Under the pieces are notes generated by a model. That model was given only the letters and a program-made list of their open reading frames with translations, made no database searches and was not told the DNA's origin. Below, one piece after another: positions 1 through 9,040 of a DNA stretch of 64,000 nucleotides. Position numbers and translations under genes: made by a program. The DNA lies in the NCBI GenBank assembly GCA_009781315.1, contig WQYI01000007.1, forward strand, positions 27,826 through 91,825, in the 5' to 3' direction. Source of the DNA: Candidatus Endomicrobium embiratermitis. GTDB taxonomy: Bacteria; Elusimicrobiota; Endomicrobiia; Endomicrobiales; Endomicrobiaceae. The first letter of the stretch is position 1. Each line of letters starts with the position of its first letter.

Positions 1-1068
1 ATGCAGTCCCACTGTCACTCTTACCCAGTCCGGCAAATCGTATTCGTCCATAGGTCTTGTTATTATTCCTTCTTTTAACATCCGCGTAAAAAATTCTTTG
101 CCTTTAAGCGGCGCGCAGTTAAACAGAATAAAATTTGCCGCGGACTTCAAAAACGGAACTTTAAGTTTTGCGAACTCTTTATACAAAAACGCTTTTTCCG
201 CTTTAACGAGTTTTTGGCTTTTTTTGACCTGCTCTAAGTCGTCAATCGCAGCGGCAGCCGCGACCTGCGCCAAAAGGTTTACGTTAAACGGAGGTCTTGT
301 CCTTTCTATAAAATCCGCTATGGCCGCGTTTGCAAAACCGTAGCCTACTCTTAAACCCGCAAGACCGTAAATTTTCGAAAAAGTCCTGAACACTATTAAG
401 TTCTGATTGTCTTTTAAAAAAGTCAGACCGTCGGGATAATCTTTTTCAATCTTGGCGTATTCGTAATACGCTTCGTCCAAAATCACTATCGGTTTTACTT
501 CGAAATTATTTTCAGGCAGGTCTTTTAAGAATTTCGACAGCTCCGATTTCGTGTTATATGTTCCCGTAGGGTTATTGGGATTTGTTATAAAGACCGCTTT
601 TGTTTTTGGCCCGCACGCTTTTGCCATCGCTTTCAAATCGTGCGTGAACCCTTCTTTCATCGGCACAACCACGGCTTTAGAACCCATAAGTTTTGCCGCC
701 ATACCGTATCTTATAAACGAGTGTTTCGAATACACAATTTCATCTTCGGGATTAAAGAACACTTTGGCGATAAGTTCTATAATCTCGTCTCCGCCGGCTG
801 CGGTAAAAATATTACCTGCCGGCAATCTATATCGTTTTGACAAAGCCTGCTTCAGCAGATAAGAGTTTGAGTCCGGATAGAAAAATATTTTTTCGATATT
901 TTCTTTTATCGCTTTTATTGCTTTAGACGAAGCGCCCAAAGGATTTTCGTTTGAAGCCATTTTTATGACGGACTTCAATCCCAGTTCTCTTTTTATAGTC
1001 TCAACGGGCTTTCCCGCCACATAAGGCTCAAAACCCAGACATGTTTTTCTGACAAGCTTTTTTATCAT
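1..1068 (-). CDS. hisC: Histidinol-phosphate aminotransferase, C-terminus cut by window edge
   Basis: PLP-dependent aminotransferase that converts imidazole-acetol phosphate to histidinol phosphate in histidine synthesis. Translating the minus strand gives an N-terminus MIKKLVRKTCLGFEPY, then the substrate-side motif SNENPLG, the PNNPTG loop, the DEAYYEY segment and the PLP-lysine region RTFSKIYGLAGLRVGY, all typical of HisC. The ATG is preceded by GGGGAAA at a good distance. The frame runs off the left end at VRVTVGL, so only about ten residues should be missing. It lies downstream of pheA in the same direction, separated by a repeat element. Aromatic or other class I/II aminotransferases are less likely, though HisC-like enzymes next to pheA can act on phenylpyruvate, so a role in phenylalanine synthesis is possible. 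Confidence 0.9.
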   Translation of the reverse strand, partial: MIKKLVRKTCLGFEPYVAGKPVETIKRELGLKSVIKMASNENPLGASSKAIKAIKENIEKIFFYPDSNSYLLKQALSKRYRLPAGNIFTAAGGDEIIELIAKVFFNPEDEIVYSKHSFIRYGMAAKLMGSKAVVVPMKEGFTHDLKAMAKACGPKTKAVFITNPNNPTGTYNTKSELSKFLKDLPENNFEVKPIVILDEAYYEYAKIEKDYPDGLTFLKDNQNLIVFRTFSKIYGLAGLRVGYGFANAAIADFIERTRPPFNVNLLAQVAAAAAIDDLEQVKKSQKLVKAEKAFLYKEFAKLKVPFLKSAANFILFNCAPLKGKEFFTRMLKEGIITRPMDEYDLPDWVRVTVGLH

Positions 1069-1081
1069 ATTTTCCCCAAAT

Positions 1082-1220
1082 TAACGACAAAGTTAAAAGT
1101 TGAAAGTGAAGAGTGAAAATGTCGTGTTTCGGCAAAGCCGAAACTAATTTTAGGTTTTCGCTTTGCGAAAACACAGTAATTTCACTTCTAACTTTACACT
1201 TTTCACTTTATACTTTCAGT
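1082..1220. repeat. Inverted-repeat element, GAAAGT family, with two internal hairpins
   Basis: The arms are degenerate 7-base units (AAAGTTG, AAAGTGA, AGAGTGA on the left, the complement on the right). Inside are two perfect small hairpins, GTTTCGGC-aaa-GCCGAAAC (1126-1144) and GTTTTCGC-ttt-GCGAAAAC (1154-1172). The left edge reads TTAACGACA. The right arm ends at the pheA stop codon. The same plan, with both hairpins, recurs at 42957-43084. Confidence 0.85.
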
Positions 1221-2282
1221 TCAGTTTCTAGGATAAGACCCCAAAACTTTTACAAATACGCATTCTTGTTTAAGTTCTTTCAACGCTTTCGCTACGTTTT
1301 TATCTTCTGTATGTCCTTCCAAATCCGTGAAAAACACGTATTCCCAAGCCTTTTTCTTAGTAGGACGCGATTCGATTTTCGTAAGGTTTATCTTATTTTT
1401 ATCAAAAATCCCCAGAATATTATAAAGTATTCCGACTTTGTCTTTTACCATAAAAACCAAAGCGGTTTTATCTTTTCCCGTAGGCTGCGTTTGAATTTTT
1501 CCTATTACGAAGAATCTCGTAAAATTCTGTTTGCTGTCCTGTATGCCTTTATTTAAAACTCTCAAGTCGTATATTTTCGACGCGGCTTCCGAAGCTATTG
1601 CCGCGGCATGGCTTTCTTTTGACGCGTTTTTAGCGGCTTCCGCGGTGGAAGAAACCGAAATAAGTTCAGCGTCCGGATAATTTTTGTTAAGCCAGCTTCT
1701 GCACTGGGCTAATGCGTGAGTATGAGAATAAACTCTCATAATTTTCGCTTTCGGATCTTTTGCTAAAAAACACTGTTCTATTTTTAAACTTATTTCGCCG
1801 CAAACAGAAAGTTCGGTATCAATAAGCAAGTCCAGAGTAACGTTTACCGAGCCTTCGTTAGAATTTTCAACGGGAATAACGCCGAAATTCGCGCGCCCGC
1901 TTTCGACTTCGGCAAGCGTTTCCTGAGGCAAAGCGCACGGGACAAAACACGCGGTTGAACCAAACTTTTTTATCGCCGCCTGATGAGTAAACGTAGCCCA
2001 TGGCCCCAAAAAGGCCACTTTAACCGGAGATTCCAAATCCCTGCACGCTCCGATAATTTCCATATAAATTGATTCAACGGCTTCATGGCTTAACGCGCTT
2101 TTTACGGAAACGACATTTTTCAACACTTCTTTTTCGCGGGACGGCACATAAACGGCATTGCCCGAAGTCCCTTTTATTTTTCCGACTTCAATGGCAAGCC
2201 TGGCGCGCTTATTTATAAGCTCCGCTATTTCTCTGTCGACTTTGTCTATCTGTTTTCTTGTCTGCTGTAATTTTGATTTCAT
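1221..2282 (-). CDS. pheA: Bifunctional chorismate mutase / prephenate dehydratase (P-protein)
   Basis: Makes phenylpyruvate from chorismate through prephenate. Residues 1-85 form an AroQ chorismate mutase helix bundle (RKQIDKVDREIAELINKRARL). The dehydratase domain follows with VAFLGPWATFTHQAA, the VIPVENSNEGSV segment and the catalytic TRFFVIG motif. The C-terminal ACT domain carries KVGILYNILGIF and the ESRPTKK motif that binds phenylalanine for feedback control. I chose the ATG because TTTGGATATAACA places a GGAT ribosome site about six bases ahead; a TTG four codons upstream is the alternative. The last codons and stop abut a repeat element, and hisC follows downstream. Confidence 0.93.
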   Translation of the reverse strand: MKSKLQQTRKQIDKVDREIAELINKRARLAIEVGKIKGTSGNAVYVPSREKEVLKNVVSVKSALSHEAVESIYMEIIGACRDLESPVKVAFLGPWATFTHQAAIKKFGSTACFVPCALPQETLAEVESGRANFGVIPVENSNEGSVNVTLDLLIDTELSVCGEISLKIEQCFLAKDPKAKIMRVYSHTHALAQCRSWLNKNYPDAELISVSSTAEAAKNASKESHAAAIASEAASKIYDLRVLNKGIQDSKQNFTRFFVIGKIQTQPTGKDKTALVFMVKDKVGILYNILGIFDKNKINLTKIESRPTKKKAWEYVFFTDLEGHTEDKNVAKALKELKQECVFVKVLGSYPRN

Positions 2283-2297
2283 TGTTATATCCAAATA

Positions 2298-2328
2298 AAA
2301 AAATAACCCCTCTGAAAGAGGCGTTTTT
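2298..2328 (-). terminator. Rho-independent terminator after hydF
   Basis: Reading the minus strand, CCTCT-ttc-AGAGG forms a short stem, followed by GGTTATTTTTTT. It lies between hydF and pheA and probably ends the tyrS-to-hydF transcript. The stem is short, so read-through is possible. Confidence 0.6.
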
Positions 2329-2367
2329 ATTATACAAAAGTAAAAAACAATTTAAAACAGCAATTAC

Positions 2368-3609
2368 TCACTTCCGACTATTCATTGCCTTTTTATAGGC
2401 TTTCAGAGCTTCCGGAAAAATTTCCAAAACTTTTTCTATGACGCCTTGCATTACCGATATTGCTATGCCGTAATTTGTTACCGGAACTCGCGCTTCGACG
2501 GCTTTATTAAGCCTTGCCAGCATGCCTTTTCTGTTTAAAGTACACGCCCCGCAATGAATTATGATTTTATATTTTTTTAATTCCAATTTGTCCGGAAAAT
2601 CCTGACCGCAAACACGGACGATTTCAACGTTTTGACCGGCATATTCTTTTATCCATTTCGGAAGTTTTATTTTGCTTATGTCGTCAGCCGAAGCGTGATG
2701 AGTGCAGGCTTCGGAAATTAAAACTTTGTCGCCGTCTTTAAGAGCGTTTAAAGCCGCCGCGCCTTTAGCCATCTCTATAATATCGGATTTATCCGCGGCA
2801 TAAACAGTCGAAAAAGTCGTAAGTTTTATATCGGGCGGCGTAATTGCCGCAATTCTTTTAACAGCCTGAGAATCCGTTATCGCAAGAACCGGCTTTACTT
2901 TCATATTGTTTAACGCCGCATGATATTGCCCGTCCTGAAGAATATAGGCGCAGGCGTTCAAATCCAAAATATGCCTTATAGTCTGTATTTGCGGCATTAT
3001 GATTTTACCCCGCGGAGCGCCCGCGTCTATAGGCGCGATCAAAACAACCGTATCGTCTTTTTTAACGATATTTCTAAGCGACAAATAATTTTCCGTGTAA
3101 TTATCAGGCAAAACTTCGGCAAGTATTTTTTTTAACCCGTTAAGGAAATCATCTCTGTTTCCGGTTACCGAGGAAAACTGCAAAACATTTTTTGAATAGG
3201 AGTTTAGATCCTTAACAAAAGCGGCGTCCGGCGGGTTTAAATCGATTTTAGATACAACTATCACTACGGGTGTTTTTCTTTTATCAGCCTCTTTTATTAT
3301 TTCTTTTTCAAAAGTTCCGAACTTATCCGTTTCGGCAAGCAAAATGATAATGTCGGAAGAATCAAAGATTCTTTTTGTTTTTTCTATTCTGGCAGAACCT
3401 AAAACGGACGCATCGTCCATGCCCGCGGTATCGAACAGCGTTATTTGTCCCAAAGGATTCAGTTCCATCTGCTTTTGGACGACGTCCGTGGTAGTCCCGG
3501 GAATTTTCGAAACTATAGATGTGTTTTGATTGGTTATAAAATTTATTAGAGAGGACTTTCCGGAGTTTGTCCTGCCGAAAATGCCTATCTGGGCGGTAAG
3601 CGCTTTCAT
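2368..3609 (-). CDS. hydF: [FeFe] hydrogenase maturation GTPase HydF
   Basis: Scaffold protein that assembles the 2Fe subcluster of the [FeFe] hydrogenase H-cluster and delivers it to the apo-enzyme. The N-terminal GTPase domain has Walker A GRTNSGKSS, the switch PGTTTD, DTAG and the SKID base-recognition motif. The C-terminal part has EACTHH and HCGAC, which together form the cluster-binding site of HydF. Length (413 residues) is normal. The ATG overlaps the TGA of the upstream gene as ATGA, which implies translational coupling; a TTG 24 bases upstream is less likely. hydE, hydG and the hydrogenase itself are not in this window, so they must be elsewhere if the enzyme is made. Confidence 0.93.
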   Translation of the reverse strand: MKALTAQIGIFGRTNSGKSSLINFITNQNTSIVSKIPGTTTDVVQKQMELNPLGQITLFDTAGMDDASVLGSARIEKTKRIFDSSDIIILLAETDKFGTFEKEIIKEADKRKTPVVIVVSKIDLNPPDAAFVKDLNSYSKNVLQFSSVTGNRDDFLNGLKKILAEVLPDNYTENYLSLRNIVKKDDTVVLIAPIDAGAPRGKIIMPQIQTIRHILDLNACAYILQDGQYHAALNNMKVKPVLAITDSQAVKRIAAITPPDIKLTTFSTVYAADKSDIIEMAKGAAALNALKDGDKVLISEACTHHASADDISKIKLPKWIKEYAGQNVEIVRVCGQDFPDKLELKKYKIIIHCGACTLNRKGMLARLNKAVEARVPVTNYGIAISVMQGVIEKVLEIFPEALKAYKKAMNSRK

Positions 3610-4550
3610 AATGTTGTTTTTAGGAAATCGCAAATCATATTGTTCAGTTCGCTTTCAGCCGAAAGCCCGGCTTTTTCTTTCGCGTCATTTTCTACGGCGC
3701 AATACTCTTCGCCGGCAGACGTGTCGGAATTTATAACTATATCGGAATTATAGGCGTCCGCGAAAACAACGTCGGCAACCCAGTCGTACGCGAAGCCTTC
3801 CCTCGAGACTCTTTTTAAGACGCTTTTGGAACAATTTATAGTTATTACGTCTTTTTCCGAATTCTCGTCCGGAACGGCGTTAAGTAAAACCAACCCGTTC
3901 TCGGAAAAAAACTTTTTCACTTTAGCATTGTCAAAACCTGAACCTTTAAGGAAATACGAAACTTTTTTAAATAAATCTTTTCTCTGCCGCGCAAGTCTCT
4001 CTCTCTCAAAAGACAGCGGTTCAAGAACAAGCGGTTCGCCTTTTAAATACTGCTTTAACAAAATCATAATATCATAATGTCTGTACCGCTCTAAAATGCC
4101 GTCAATCTCTTTAATCTTTTGAACGGTCTTGGAAACCGATTCATCAAGAGCCATTAAATTATAAATCGTGTCTCTTTCGACAAGCAGTATTTCGTTTTCA
4201 ATATCCATTCTTATAAGGTTTTTATTGACTGTTCCCAAAACATAAAATTCACCGGTCGATCTGTCGTTATAAGACAGAGACGAGGAATACGATTTGAGAA
4301 TAAAAAAGTCGAGATTATCCGTTTTATATATTTTGCCGCCGCTTTTTTTTATCGAATTAAAAATTTCGTTTACTATAGCGTTCCTTGCCGAAATTTCGGC
4401 TTCTTTTAAATCCGCGCCTTTTCCCACTGCCGTAATAAAAGTATGTTTCGGATAATTGACGTTATTTCCCGTTTTAACCCATTCCGGAATCGCGGCAAAA
4501 GCCGGTATAAAAGCAAATAAAAATAATAAAGACAACATTGTCGTTTTCAC
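3606..4550 (-). CDS. Secreted LPP20-like protein of unknown function
   Basis: Starts with a signal peptide (MKTTMLSLLFLFAFIPAFA) and continues with IPEWVKTG and a stretch HTFITAVGKGADLKEAEISA, the pattern seen in LPP20/FlgT-N type envelope proteins. I do not recognise the C-terminal half. There is no lipobox cysteine, so it is probably periplasmic rather than a lipoprotein. The first codon is GTG, overlapping the preceding gene as GTGA; an ATG four codons later is the alternative. It is the third of three envelope genes in a row (LpoB-like, COG3014-like, this one), a set that suggests a shared complex at the outer membrane. Confidence 0.6.
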   Translation of the reverse strand: MKTTMLSLLFLFAFIPAFAAIPEWVKTGNNVNYPKHTFITAVGKGADLKEAEISARNAIVNEIFNSIKKSGGKIYKTDNLDFFILKSYSSSLSYNDRSTGEFYVLGTVNKNLIRMDIENEILLVERDTIYNLMALDESVSKTVQKIKEIDGILERYRHYDIMILLKQYLKGEPLVLEPLSFERERLARQRKDLFKKVSYFLKGSGFDNAKVKKFFSENGLVLLNAVPDENSEKDVITINCSKSVLKRVSREGFAYDWVADVVFADAYNSDIVINSDTSAGEEYCAVENDAKEKAGLSAESELNNMICDFLKTTL

Positions 4551-5983
4551 GACCTTACCCTCACAAACATAAAATTTTTCTTTCCTCTTTTTATATCAAC
4601 AATTGCATTTTCGAATCTTATTCTGTTTCCGTTTCCGTCTAAAAAATTTAAGGTGATTTCGTTTTTACCTTCTGGCAGAAAAAGTCTTGCCATTAGTATA
4701 TTTTCGGGAATGATATTCCACGCTCTTGTATCCGCGGTTTCGGTAAGAGCCGTAAAAACGTTAAACGCAGTCCGCGTAACAGCTCCCCAAGTGGCATTTC
4801 CGGTTTGGTCGGCAACGGCTTTTGAAGTAGTTCTGCCCAGAACATATCTGACCGCGGCTCTAGCGAGAGCTTTAGCGCGGATTTTAGTTATCTGGTCGTC
4901 AAGATATCTCTCGGCAAGCTGCGCCAAGTCCTGCGCCATATAAGAAGTTTCCGTTTTCGCGCCGGCTTCTACCGAAAAAGAAACTATATTGTTGGGTATT
5001 CTTTGGTATTGCGGAAAAGCGACTCTGACATAATCGTTTGCTAAAGCCGCGACCGTGACGGACCTTGCCCTGTTAAATTCCGCGGCCTCACTTTCACTGT
5101 CAACTTCAACCTGATTTATGTACGGCCATATGTCAAAAAGCGCGAACTCAAAAACCCTGCTGATTTTTCTGGGTATAAAACCGTTGTAGCACAATATTAC
5201 AAGTTCGCCTTGCGAAGCGGGAATTCTGTTGTCGCGTGCCGAAGGGAAATCGGCTTTTATCTGGGCGGCCCTTGCTGACATTCTCAAACGCAAAGCCGTG
5301 GTATAAGCGTCGTTAATTAAATCCTGGGGGGGCGCGATACTTACGATTCCGTCGCGATACGCCCTAAGCGCCACAAAATAAGAAACATGCGCGTCGTTTA
5401 ATTGACCTGCGTTTTCATAAACAAGTCCCATAAAATATCTTATAAAACCGTCGTCTTTATAAAAATTCCTGTTATTGCTTTCAACGGCAAATCTTATAAA
5501 CAGCCTGTTTGCCTGTCTTGCTTCTACGGCGGCAGCCATATTGTCGCCCGATAAAATATGGTTCATAGCCGCAAAAACAAGCATATGGGTGTTTTCAAAA
5601 TCTTTCCCGGAATAAGGCAAGGTCGAATCGTTGAAAAACATAGACGCGGCCCCCGCGCTTATGCTTCTTTGCCAAAATTCGTCAAACGCCGATTTCGCAT
5701 TTTCAAAACTTCTGAAAGATATTTGGAAATTTTCGGCAAGATGATTTGTAAATCCGCTGTCAAGATAAAATAAAAGAATATTTCTTTGTCCGTATTTTTT
5801 TTTGGAACTATCGACAAAATCCGCGGCAGCCTGAAAATTTCCCGAGTCGATTTTATCTCTTAACTTGGAATAATATCTGCCGTTTAAACCTGAAGCGCAT
5901 CCCCCGAGCGACGCCGCCATAAAAAATAAAACAGCGACGCGCAAGGAATGCGCTTTTATAGTTGTAAAACCTATACCGGTCAT
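4547..5983 (-). CDS. COG3014-type outer-membrane lipoprotein
   Basis: Has a lipoprotein signal with lipobox LGGC at about residue 29. After that come helical, TPR-like segments (for example NFQAAADFVDSSKKKYG and FIRYFMGLVYENAGQLNDAH), then a C-terminal beta-rich part ending in NFMFVRVRS. The layout matches the uncharacterised COG3014 family, which is often found beside LpoB-like genes in diderm bacteria. It begins two bases after the LpoB-like gene and overlaps the next gene, so the three are almost certainly co-translated. The role is unknown; a link to peptidoglycan synthase activation is an inference from the LpoB-like neighbour. Confidence 0.65.
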   Translation of the reverse strand: MTGIGFTTIKAHSLRVAVLFFMAASLGGCASGLNGRYYSKLRDKIDSGNFQAAADFVDSSKKKYGQRNILLFYLDSGFTNHLAENFQISFRSFENAKSAFDEFWQRSISAGAASMFFNDSTLPYSGKDFENTHMLVFAAMNHILSGDNMAAAVEARQANRLFIRFAVESNNRNFYKDDGFIRYFMGLVYENAGQLNDAHVSYFVALRAYRDGIVSIAPPQDLINDAYTTALRLRMSARAAQIKADFPSARDNRIPASQGELVILCYNGFIPRKISRVFEFALFDIWPYINQVEVDSESEAAEFNRARSVTVAALANDYVRVAFPQYQRIPNNIVSFSVEAGAKTETSYMAQDLAQLAERYLDDQITKIRAKALARAAVRYVLGRTTSKAVADQTGNATWGAVTRTAFNVFTALTETADTRAWNIIPENILMARLFLPEGKNEITLNFLDGNGNRIRFENAIVDIKRGKKNFMFVRVRS

Positions 5984-5985
5984 TT

Positions 5986-6594
5986 TTACGCTCTAAAACG
6001 CCTTCTTGAAACTACTTTTCTTATTTGTTTCTGTCCTATCCAGACCTTTTCGTTAGTTTCAATGTTAATCATTTCAAGCTCTACCTGATAAACTAATAAC
6101 TGCGTTCCGCTTCCCGAGTCAAACATCGAGTTAATCTGCCCTTTAAGCATAAAATCCGCTCCGGTTTCATTTCTCTGCTGGCTTACGGTGGAAGCCCTCG
6201 CGTTTTCCGCCTGATCAGCTCTTTCTTCCCTTATCGCTTCGCGCTGGTCTCTTGAAGCGACAAAAGTAACGTTGCCCGAATTTAAGAGATTTCTTTCAAG
6301 ATCTCTTATGAATGTTTCCGTGCTTATATGCTCTTCGGTCTTGTTTAAAACGTCCCCCACTATGACAACCGGCCTTCTTCCGTATTTCTCCGTAAAAATT
6401 CTCCACCAAGGAAAAGACATAGTTTCTTCTATCATTTGCTGCGACACAAGCCTGGAATCCGTATCGTTCCAGTTTCCGCTTAAATCAATCGCCTGATCAG
6501 TGTTAACTCTTGTGACTTTCTTACCGGAACATGCCGACATGCTTACCGCAAAAATTACCGCTAAAAGACATAACGACAAAACTTTCAATTTCAT
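5986..6594 (-). CDS. LpoB-like penicillin-binding protein activator lipoprotein
   Basis: Lipoprotein with signal ending SMSACS, then [35 protein letters not shown] and a long C-terminal part with [13 protein letters not shown] and [17 protein letters not shown]. These segments fit the LpoB/COG3417 family, whose members cross the periplasm and switch on bifunctional penicillin-binding proteins. It overlaps the end of tyrS as ATGA. The C-terminus is arginine-rich (VSRRRFRA). A more distant member of the same curli-assembly (CsgG-like) fold cannot be excluded. Confidence 0.7.
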   Translation of the reverse strand: MKLKVLSLCLLAVIFAVSMSACSGKKVTRVNTDQAIDLSGNWNDTDSRLVSQQMIEETMSFPWWRIFTEKYGRRPVVIVGDVLNKTEEHISTETFIRDLERNLLNSGNVTFVASRDQREAIREERADQAENARASTVSQQRNETGADFMLKGQINSMFDSGSGTQLLVYQVELEMINIETNEKVWIGQKQIRKVVSRRRFRA

Positions 6595-7763
6595 TTTTCC
6601 TCTCCTATTTTTACGACGATTTTCTTAAACTTCCTTTTTCCCGCCTGTAAAATAAAATCTTTTCCGGTTTTTATTTCGCAATCTCCGGCGCTTTTTTGCG
6701 AATCTATTTTAACCCCGCCCTGCTCTATAAGCCTTCTGGCTTCGTTTTTGCTTGAAACCATATTGCTGTTAACGAGCAGATCGGATAATTTTATTGCATG
6801 ACTTTTGATAACGAACTCTTCTATGTCATCCGGAATATCTTTTTTGGCAAAAACTTTGTCAAACTCCTCTCTGGCTTTAAAAGCTTCGCTTTCCCCCCAG
6901 TATCTTCCGGTAATTTCAAGAGCAAGAGCGACTTTTGCCTCTTTAGGATGCATTTCTTTTATTTTTTTCAAATCTTCTTGAGTCAAAAGTTCGTAATATT
7001 TATACATCAGCTCGTCTGATATAGACATTATTTTCCCGAACATATCTTTCGGCGAGTCGTTTAAAGCTATATAATTGTTGTAACTTTTCGACATTTTTTT
7101 AACACCGTCCGTGCCTTCAAGAAGCGGCATTGTTATTACAATCTGCGCTTCCTGACCGAAATCTCTTTGCATATCACGCCCGAGAAGCAAATTAAATTTT
7201 TGGTCGTTTCCGCCAAGTTCAATATCCGCTTTTAAAGCGACCGAATCATAAGCCTGAAGAAGCGGATACATAAATTCCACTATGCTTATCGGTTTGTCTT
7301 CTTTATACCTTTTTTCAAAATCGTCCCTGACAAGCATTTGTGCGACGGTATTTCTGGCCGCAAGCCCGAGCAATCCTTTTATTCCGAGTTCTTCAAGCCA
7401 TTTGCTGTTATATACGACTTCGGTTTTGCTTTCATCAAGTATTTTAAAAACCTGCGCAGTGTACGTTTGTATATTTTTGGATATCTGTTCGTTGGACATC
7501 ATAGGGCGGGTTTCGGAACGTCCGGAAGGGTCGCCTATCCTGGCGGTAAAATCGCCTATCAAAAAAACGACCTGATGGCCCAAATCCTGAAAAGTTCTTA
7601 ACTTGTTTATTATTACGGTATGGCCTAAATGCAAGTCCGGCGCGGTAGGGTCAACGCCGAGTTTTACCCTTAACTTTTTGCCTGAAGCGAGTTTTTTTTC
7701 AAGCTCTTCAAGCGATATAATTTCGTTCGTTCCGCGTCTTATTTTTTCAAGGATTTCGTTCAT
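6591..7763 (-). CDS. tyrS: Tyrosyl-tRNA synthetase
   Basis: Charges tRNA-Tyr. The class I signature appears as PDLHLGHTV (HIGH form) and the second as KKMSKSYNN (KMSKS form). [13 protein letters not shown] and the [14 protein letters not shown] segment place it in the TyrRS clade with the KMSKS-proximal dimer interface. A C-terminal S4 domain ([25 protein letters not shown]) is present. The ATG chosen has GAGGAA six bases ahead; further upstream the reading frame enters a repeat element, so longer versions are artefacts. It is the first gene of the tyrS / lpoB-like / COG3014 / LPP20 / hydF run. Confidence 0.95.
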   Translation of the reverse strand: MNEILEKIRRGTNEIISLEELEKKLASGKKLRVKLGVDPTAPDLHLGHTVIINKLRTFQDLGHQVVFLIGDFTARIGDPSGRSETRPMMSNEQISKNIQTYTAQVFKILDESKTEVVYNSKWLEELGIKGLLGLAARNTVAQMLVRDDFEKRYKEDKPISIVEFMYPLLQAYDSVALKADIELGGNDQKFNLLLGRDMQRDFGQEAQIVITMPLLEGTDGVKKMSKSYNNYIALNDSPKDMFGKIMSISDELMYKYYELLTQEDLKKIKEMHPKEAKVALALEITGRYWGESEAFKAREEFDKVFAKKDIPDDIEEFVIKSHAIKLSDLLVNSNMVSSKNEARRLIEQGGVKIDSQKSAGDCEIKTGKDFILQAGKRKFKKIVVKIGEEK

Positions 7764-7782
7764 TAAATATTCCTCAATTGTT

Positions 7783-7907
7783 GTCATACCGGCACCGTAT
7801 TTAGACACTACGGTGTAAACTCCAGCCGGTATCCATGTTAGATGTTAAAAATAAGGAATACATATTATTTTCATTAAAAATGGATTCCGTGTCAAGCACG
7901 GAATGAC
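7783..7907. repeat. Double-palindrome element, GTCATNCCG type
   Basis: First half GTCATACCGG .. CCGGTATCCA (7783-7835), with an inner stem CACCGTA/TACGGTG; second half TGGATTCCG .. CGGAATGAC (7881-7907). The two halves are themselves inverted relative to each other. It fills the gap between pfkA and tyrS, and contains TTGACA on the minus strand. Same plan at 44814-44912 and 49031-49101; a half copy at 39851-39912. Confidence 0.85.
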
Positions 7908-7915
7908 AAAATCAA

Positions 7916-8878
7916 TTATACCGATAAATTTCTTAAAATTTTAAACGCGCTGTTATCAAACTTCTTTTCGCGGGATATGGCCTGGCTAATCGGCATGTAC
8001 GATATTTTTCCGTTTGTAAATACTACAAGTTTGTTGAACTCGCCTTTATGAAACAGATGCATCGCGGCATAACCGAATTTTGAAGCCAGAATTCTTGTTC
8101 TTGCCGTCGGCCTGCCGCCCCGCTGTATGTATCCGAGATTGCTTACTCTTACTTCAAGCCCGGTCATATCGGCAATTTGCTTTGCGAAATCTATGGAAGA
8201 GCCGCAGCCTTCGGCAAAAGCTATAATTTCGGAAGTTTTTCCTCTTTCTTTGCCTTTAGTAAGCTCAAGAGCAAGTTTTTTCATTTCCGGTTTCATTTCG
8301 GGAACCACAATGTATTCGCAACCCGCTGCAATCCCGACGTCCAAAGTGAGAAAACCGTGTTCCCTGCCCATAATTTCCACCACGAAAATTCTGTCGTGGC
8401 TTGTGGCCGTGTCTCTTATTTTGTCAATGGCTTCTACTGCGGTATTCAGAGCCGTGTCATAGCCTATTGTTTCGTCGGTTCCGTAAATATCGTTGTCGAT
8501 TGAAGCGGGAATATTTATGACTTTTATTCCGTGCTTGGTAAGTGCGTTGCCCGCGGCAAGGGAACCGTCTCCGCCGATAATAATCAAACCGTTAAGCCCG
8601 AGCTCTTTAATTGTTTTTACGGCTCTGTTCATTCCGGTTTTTGTTTTCGTTTCCGGACATCTTCCGGTATGGAGAATCGTGCCGCCGGTATTTATGATTC
8701 CGCTTACGGAACGCAATGTAAGAGTGGCAAAATCGTCGTCAAGAAGCCCTTTAAATCCGCGCCGGATTCCTATCATCTGATAGCCGAGATAAATTCCGTA
8801 TCTTGTCACGGCCCTGACAGCCGCGTTCATTCCGGGAGCGTCTCCTCCTGAAGTTATAATACCCACTTTTTTCGCCAT
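7916..8878 (-). CDS. pfkA: ATP-dependent 6-phosphofructokinase
   Basis: Phosphorylates fructose 6-phosphate in glycolysis. Motifs: GIITSGGDAPGMNAAVR, GGDGS (the form found in ATP-using enzymes, not GGDDS of PPi enzymes), the catalytic loop PASIDNDI, the substrate segment EIMGREHG and NLGYIQRGGRPTA. The catalytic loop is usually PGTIDND in ATP enzymes and PKTIDND in PPi enzymes; here the variable position is alanine, which still argues for ATP. Length 320 matches bacterial PfkA. It has its own strong promoter and an AGGAGA ribosome site. Confidence 0.93.
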   Translation of the reverse strand: MAKKVGIITSGGDAPGMNAAVRAVTRYGIYLGYQMIGIRRGFKGLLDDDFATLTLRSVSGIINTGGTILHTGRCPETKTKTGMNRAVKTIKELGLNGLIIIGGDGSLAAGNALTKHGIKVINIPASIDNDIYGTDETIGYDTALNTAVEAIDKIRDTATSHDRIFVVEIMGREHGFLTLDVGIAAGCEYIVVPEMKPEMKKLALELTKGKERGKTSEIIAFAEGCGSSIDFAKQIADMTGLEVRVSNLGYIQRGGRPTARTRILASKFGYAAMHLFHKGEFNKLVVFTNGKISYMPISQAISREKKFDNSAFKILRNLSV

Positions 8879-8907
8879 AGTTTTCTCCTGAAAAAATAAT
8901 TATTATT

Positions 8908-8936
8908 ATTTTACACTTTTATTAATACTTGAGCAA
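8908..8936 (-). promoter_or_regulatory. Sigma70-type promoter of pfkA
   Basis: Minus strand: TTGCTC (8931-8936), 17-base spacer, TAAAAT (8908-8913). Transcription would start about 20 bases ahead of the pfkA ATG, leaving room for the AGGAGA site only. Confidence 0.7.
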
Positions 8937-9040
8937 GAAACATTTTTCATTTTGTTTTTTGCCGTTTTAATGCCGCCATTATTTGCGGCTTATGGGGGTA
9001 TAGGGGATGTTCGGGTTCAGGGAGAAGCGCCTGAAAAAAC

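Noticed and set aside
551..862. A plus-strand reading frame of about 100 codons over hisC
   Set aside because: It mirrors the minus-strand HisC coding, with no ribosome site or protein-like pattern.
8940..9040. A terminator for the GGDEF operon (GCCGC..GCGGC)
   Set aside because: Short stem, no T-run after it; too weak to list.
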